A program made the translations under genes and the position numbers. From positions 1-32,500 of the forward strand of contig JAHBMJ010000386.1 of NCBI GenBank assembly GCA_018398765.1: a stretch of 32,500 bases of DNA. The letters run 5' to 3'. Shown here piece after piece: positions 31,079-32,500 of this stretch. The DNA is from Chromera velia. Lineage: Eukaryota > Sar > Chromeraceae. Numbering within the stretch: position 1 is the stretch's first letter; each line of letters begins with the position of its first letter. The notes below the pieces were generated by a model that had not been told where the DNA came from, made no database searches, and saw only the letters and a list, made by a program, of their open reading frames with translations.

Positions 31079-31294
31079 ATATGTGTGTGTTCGTGCAGAA
31101 GTAGAGTGTGAATGGATGGAAGATGTTTTTTCTGCGTTGCCCAGAAAATCGACAGGCGATCGAGCAGCAGAGAGACCGGCAAATAGAAGGTTCTTCGCTG
31201 TTTTTTCAACCACTGAGCACTGATGGCCACGATCCCTCGTGTTTTTTGAAAGAAAAAGAAAAACTTCCCGGCATGCACCCGATCTCTCGGATGC
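29728..31294. other. No gene recognised; 3' flank of the SDR gene at its right end
   Basis: About 1.57 kb. A short inverted pair (AACCAACCTT at about 29945 and AAGGTTGGTT at about 30133) bounds a roughly 200-bp stretch and may be another small element. The rest is AT-rich with no open frame of interest. It includes a (CT)n(GT)n microsatellite at 31033-31092. Confidence 0.4.
31033..31092 (+). repeat. Compound microsatellite (CT)n(GT)n
   Basis: CT repeats to about 31063 followed directly by GT repeats with one TATATG interruption. Same compound order as at 12628 and 32347. Confidence 0.95.
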
Positions 31295-32189
31295 TCACAT
31301 CCCCCCTGTTATCTGAATGTCCTGCCCAGTCAAATAGGAAGCGTCGTCCGAGAGGAGGAAAGCAACCACACCGATCACCTCCGAGATGCTTCCATACCTG
31401 TACCCCAACACGCGCACACGGAGGTTCAAGATCAAAGAGCTGAGTCACAATACAGAAACGTCTACACGCACAGAGAGATAGACGAAAACACAATCAGACA
31501 GATTCTTTGTGTGCTATGAGTTGAAATTTACAAGCAGCGTTCCTGCATAGTACAAAATCATTTAACCCGATAACCGAAAATGTTCTCTTCACAAGACAGA
31601 ATGAAAGGACGACAAAAACAGACAGACAGCACACGGGAGAACAAACTAGTCTTCCACCCTCTCTCACCATTTCACTCAGACAGCCCATGCATTTCTTTGT
31701 TTGTTTGTTGCAGGAAGGAATTTACGTATAATCATGCGCACTAACCTCCTCATGAAAGTCGAATTGATCATTTGCTCTGCGACGACGTTGGGATCCTTGT
31801 CATAATGCACACTTCCTGCTTGTGCCTGGAGCTCAACCTGCATGTACAAGGATGCAAATGCACAGGGATTCGTCCGTTTTTCCTTCCTTCCTCTCTTTCC
31901 AATTTCTCCCTTCCTGCCTGCCACCTTTCCCCATTTCCCTCTTTCCTTCCTTCTTGCTACCGGCCGGGCTGTGAAAATTCAAAACCCTGACTTCCCGTCT
32001 GCCAGTCTGTCTTTCTCTCCTTCGGTCTCGTCCTCTCTCTCTCTCTCTCTCTCACTCACTCACGAATTCTTTTCCAGAATGACTCTAGCTCCCCCTCCAG
32101 ACCAACCTGACGCGTCCACATGAATCCAGGTCCAATGAAGGCTGGCGAGACCGAGTTCACCCTGATGTCAAAACACGCCAGGTCCTTCG
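31295..32189 (-). CDS. Short-chain dehydrogenase/reductase, C-terminal three exons
   Basis: Exons on the minus strand are 32189-32107, 31837-31746 and 31397-31295 (TGA stop 31297-31295). Donors are GTTGGT and GTTAGT; acceptors are ATGCAG (two) and GTACAG; phases match at both junctions. The joined C-terminal part has the diagnostic blocks of the classical SDR fold: [20 protein letters not shown] (the RVN-SP-G block after the catalytic Tyr-x-x-x-Lys), [33 protein letters not shown], and the C-terminal [20 protein letters not shown] then GGM. The last matches the end of FabG-like enzymes. Such enzymes are NAD(P)H-dependent oxidoreductases; the substrate cannot be read from this part. The Rossmann GxxxGxG motif and catalytic YxxxK should lie in upstream exons beyond the window. 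The first visible exon opens in phase 1, needing one base from upstream. Introns are 269 and 348 nt. Targeting cannot be judged. Confidence 0.92.
32034..32055 (+). repeat. (CT)n microsatellite in an SDR intron
   Basis: CT dinucleotide run within the intron at 31838-32106; a purine (GA) tract on the transcribed-sense strand. Confidence 0.9.
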
Positions 32190-32192
32190 CTG

Positions 32193-32238
32193 CATCCATC
32201 CATCCATCCATCCATCCATCCATCCATCCATCCATCCA
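32193..32238 (-). repeat. (GATG)n microsatellite abutting the SDR exon acceptor
   Basis: About eleven CATC units on the plus strand, which is (GATG)n on the gene's sense strand. The array runs directly into the GATGCAG acceptor of the exon starting at 32189, in the place where a pyrimidine tract would normally lie. Confidence 0.95.
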
Positions 32239-32342
32239 GCACGTGCACCCTCACAGAAAGAAACAGAACGGACAGGGGTGTGAATGTGTGTACATGTGCA
32301 GATTTGTATCCGAAGGTGTGTTTGAATTGTAACTCTCTGCGT

Positions 32343-32428
<86 letters not shown>

Positions 32429-32500
32429 TGTGCGTTTGAAGGAGTCGATACACTTCTGCTTATTCGTTTAGACGCAAGTGCCCAACCCCCTCACGTCGCA
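32239..32500 (-). other. Presumed upstream intron of the SDR gene, no exon found
   Basis: Apart from the compound microsatellite, I see no exon with a matching phase. Upstream SDR exons probably begin beyond the right edge. Confidence 0.35.
32347..32427 (+). repeat. Compound microsatellite (CT)n(GT)n
   Basis: About 16 CT units followed after GAG by a long GT run. On the minus strand it lies in the presumed upstream intron of the SDR gene. Confidence 0.95.

Overview
This window reads as nuclear DNA of a repeat-rich, photosynthetic eukaryote with a complex plastid. The grounds are GT-AG introns, an SNRNP27 spliceosomal gene, LTR and non-LTR retroelements, long microsatellites, and a leader with a signal peptide followed by a plastid transit peptide (Phe at the predicted cleavage site). 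A chromerid alga such as Chromera velia fits best, but that is inference; other red-lineage secondary algae are possible.

Only three host genes are supported, and all sit at the edges. Left edge: a spliced minus-strand gene for a plastid-targeted membrane protein (2595 down to at least 72, continuing off the window). It is divergent from an intronless plus-strand SNRNP27 orthologue (3548-4267). Right edge: the last three exons of a short-chain dehydrogenase/reductase on the minus strand (32189 down to 31295), with splice sites and phases that fit exactly.

The 26 kb between is nested mobile DNA. A decayed Ty1/copia element on the minus strand (candidate 3' LTR 4572-5011, RNase H and RT 5100-7082, integrase and pre-integrase 13646-15290) is split by a 6557-bp insertion, 7086-13642. 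That insertion has 43-bp terminal inverted repeats and a TCA target duplication. Inside it lie a LINE remnant (RT and C-terminal zinc knuckle), a foldback repeat, a pair of exon-like segments and about 1.3 kb of simple repeats. From 17.3 to 29.7 kb, low-complexity plus-strand ORFs (one with two ubiquitin-interacting-motif-like segments) precede a decayed reverse-transcriptase/zinc-knuckle/nuclease-like region at 28267-29727. These are interrupted by a 459-bp foldback element, a 1-kb insertion inside a coding minisatellite, and a 2.25-kb element with about 250-bp inverted arms. I found no transposase gene, tRNA, rRNA or CRISPR array.

The host genes do not form a pathway. What the window mainly shows is the layering of transposons: copia first, then the TIR element inside it; and a plus-strand retroelement broken by foldback and TIR elements.
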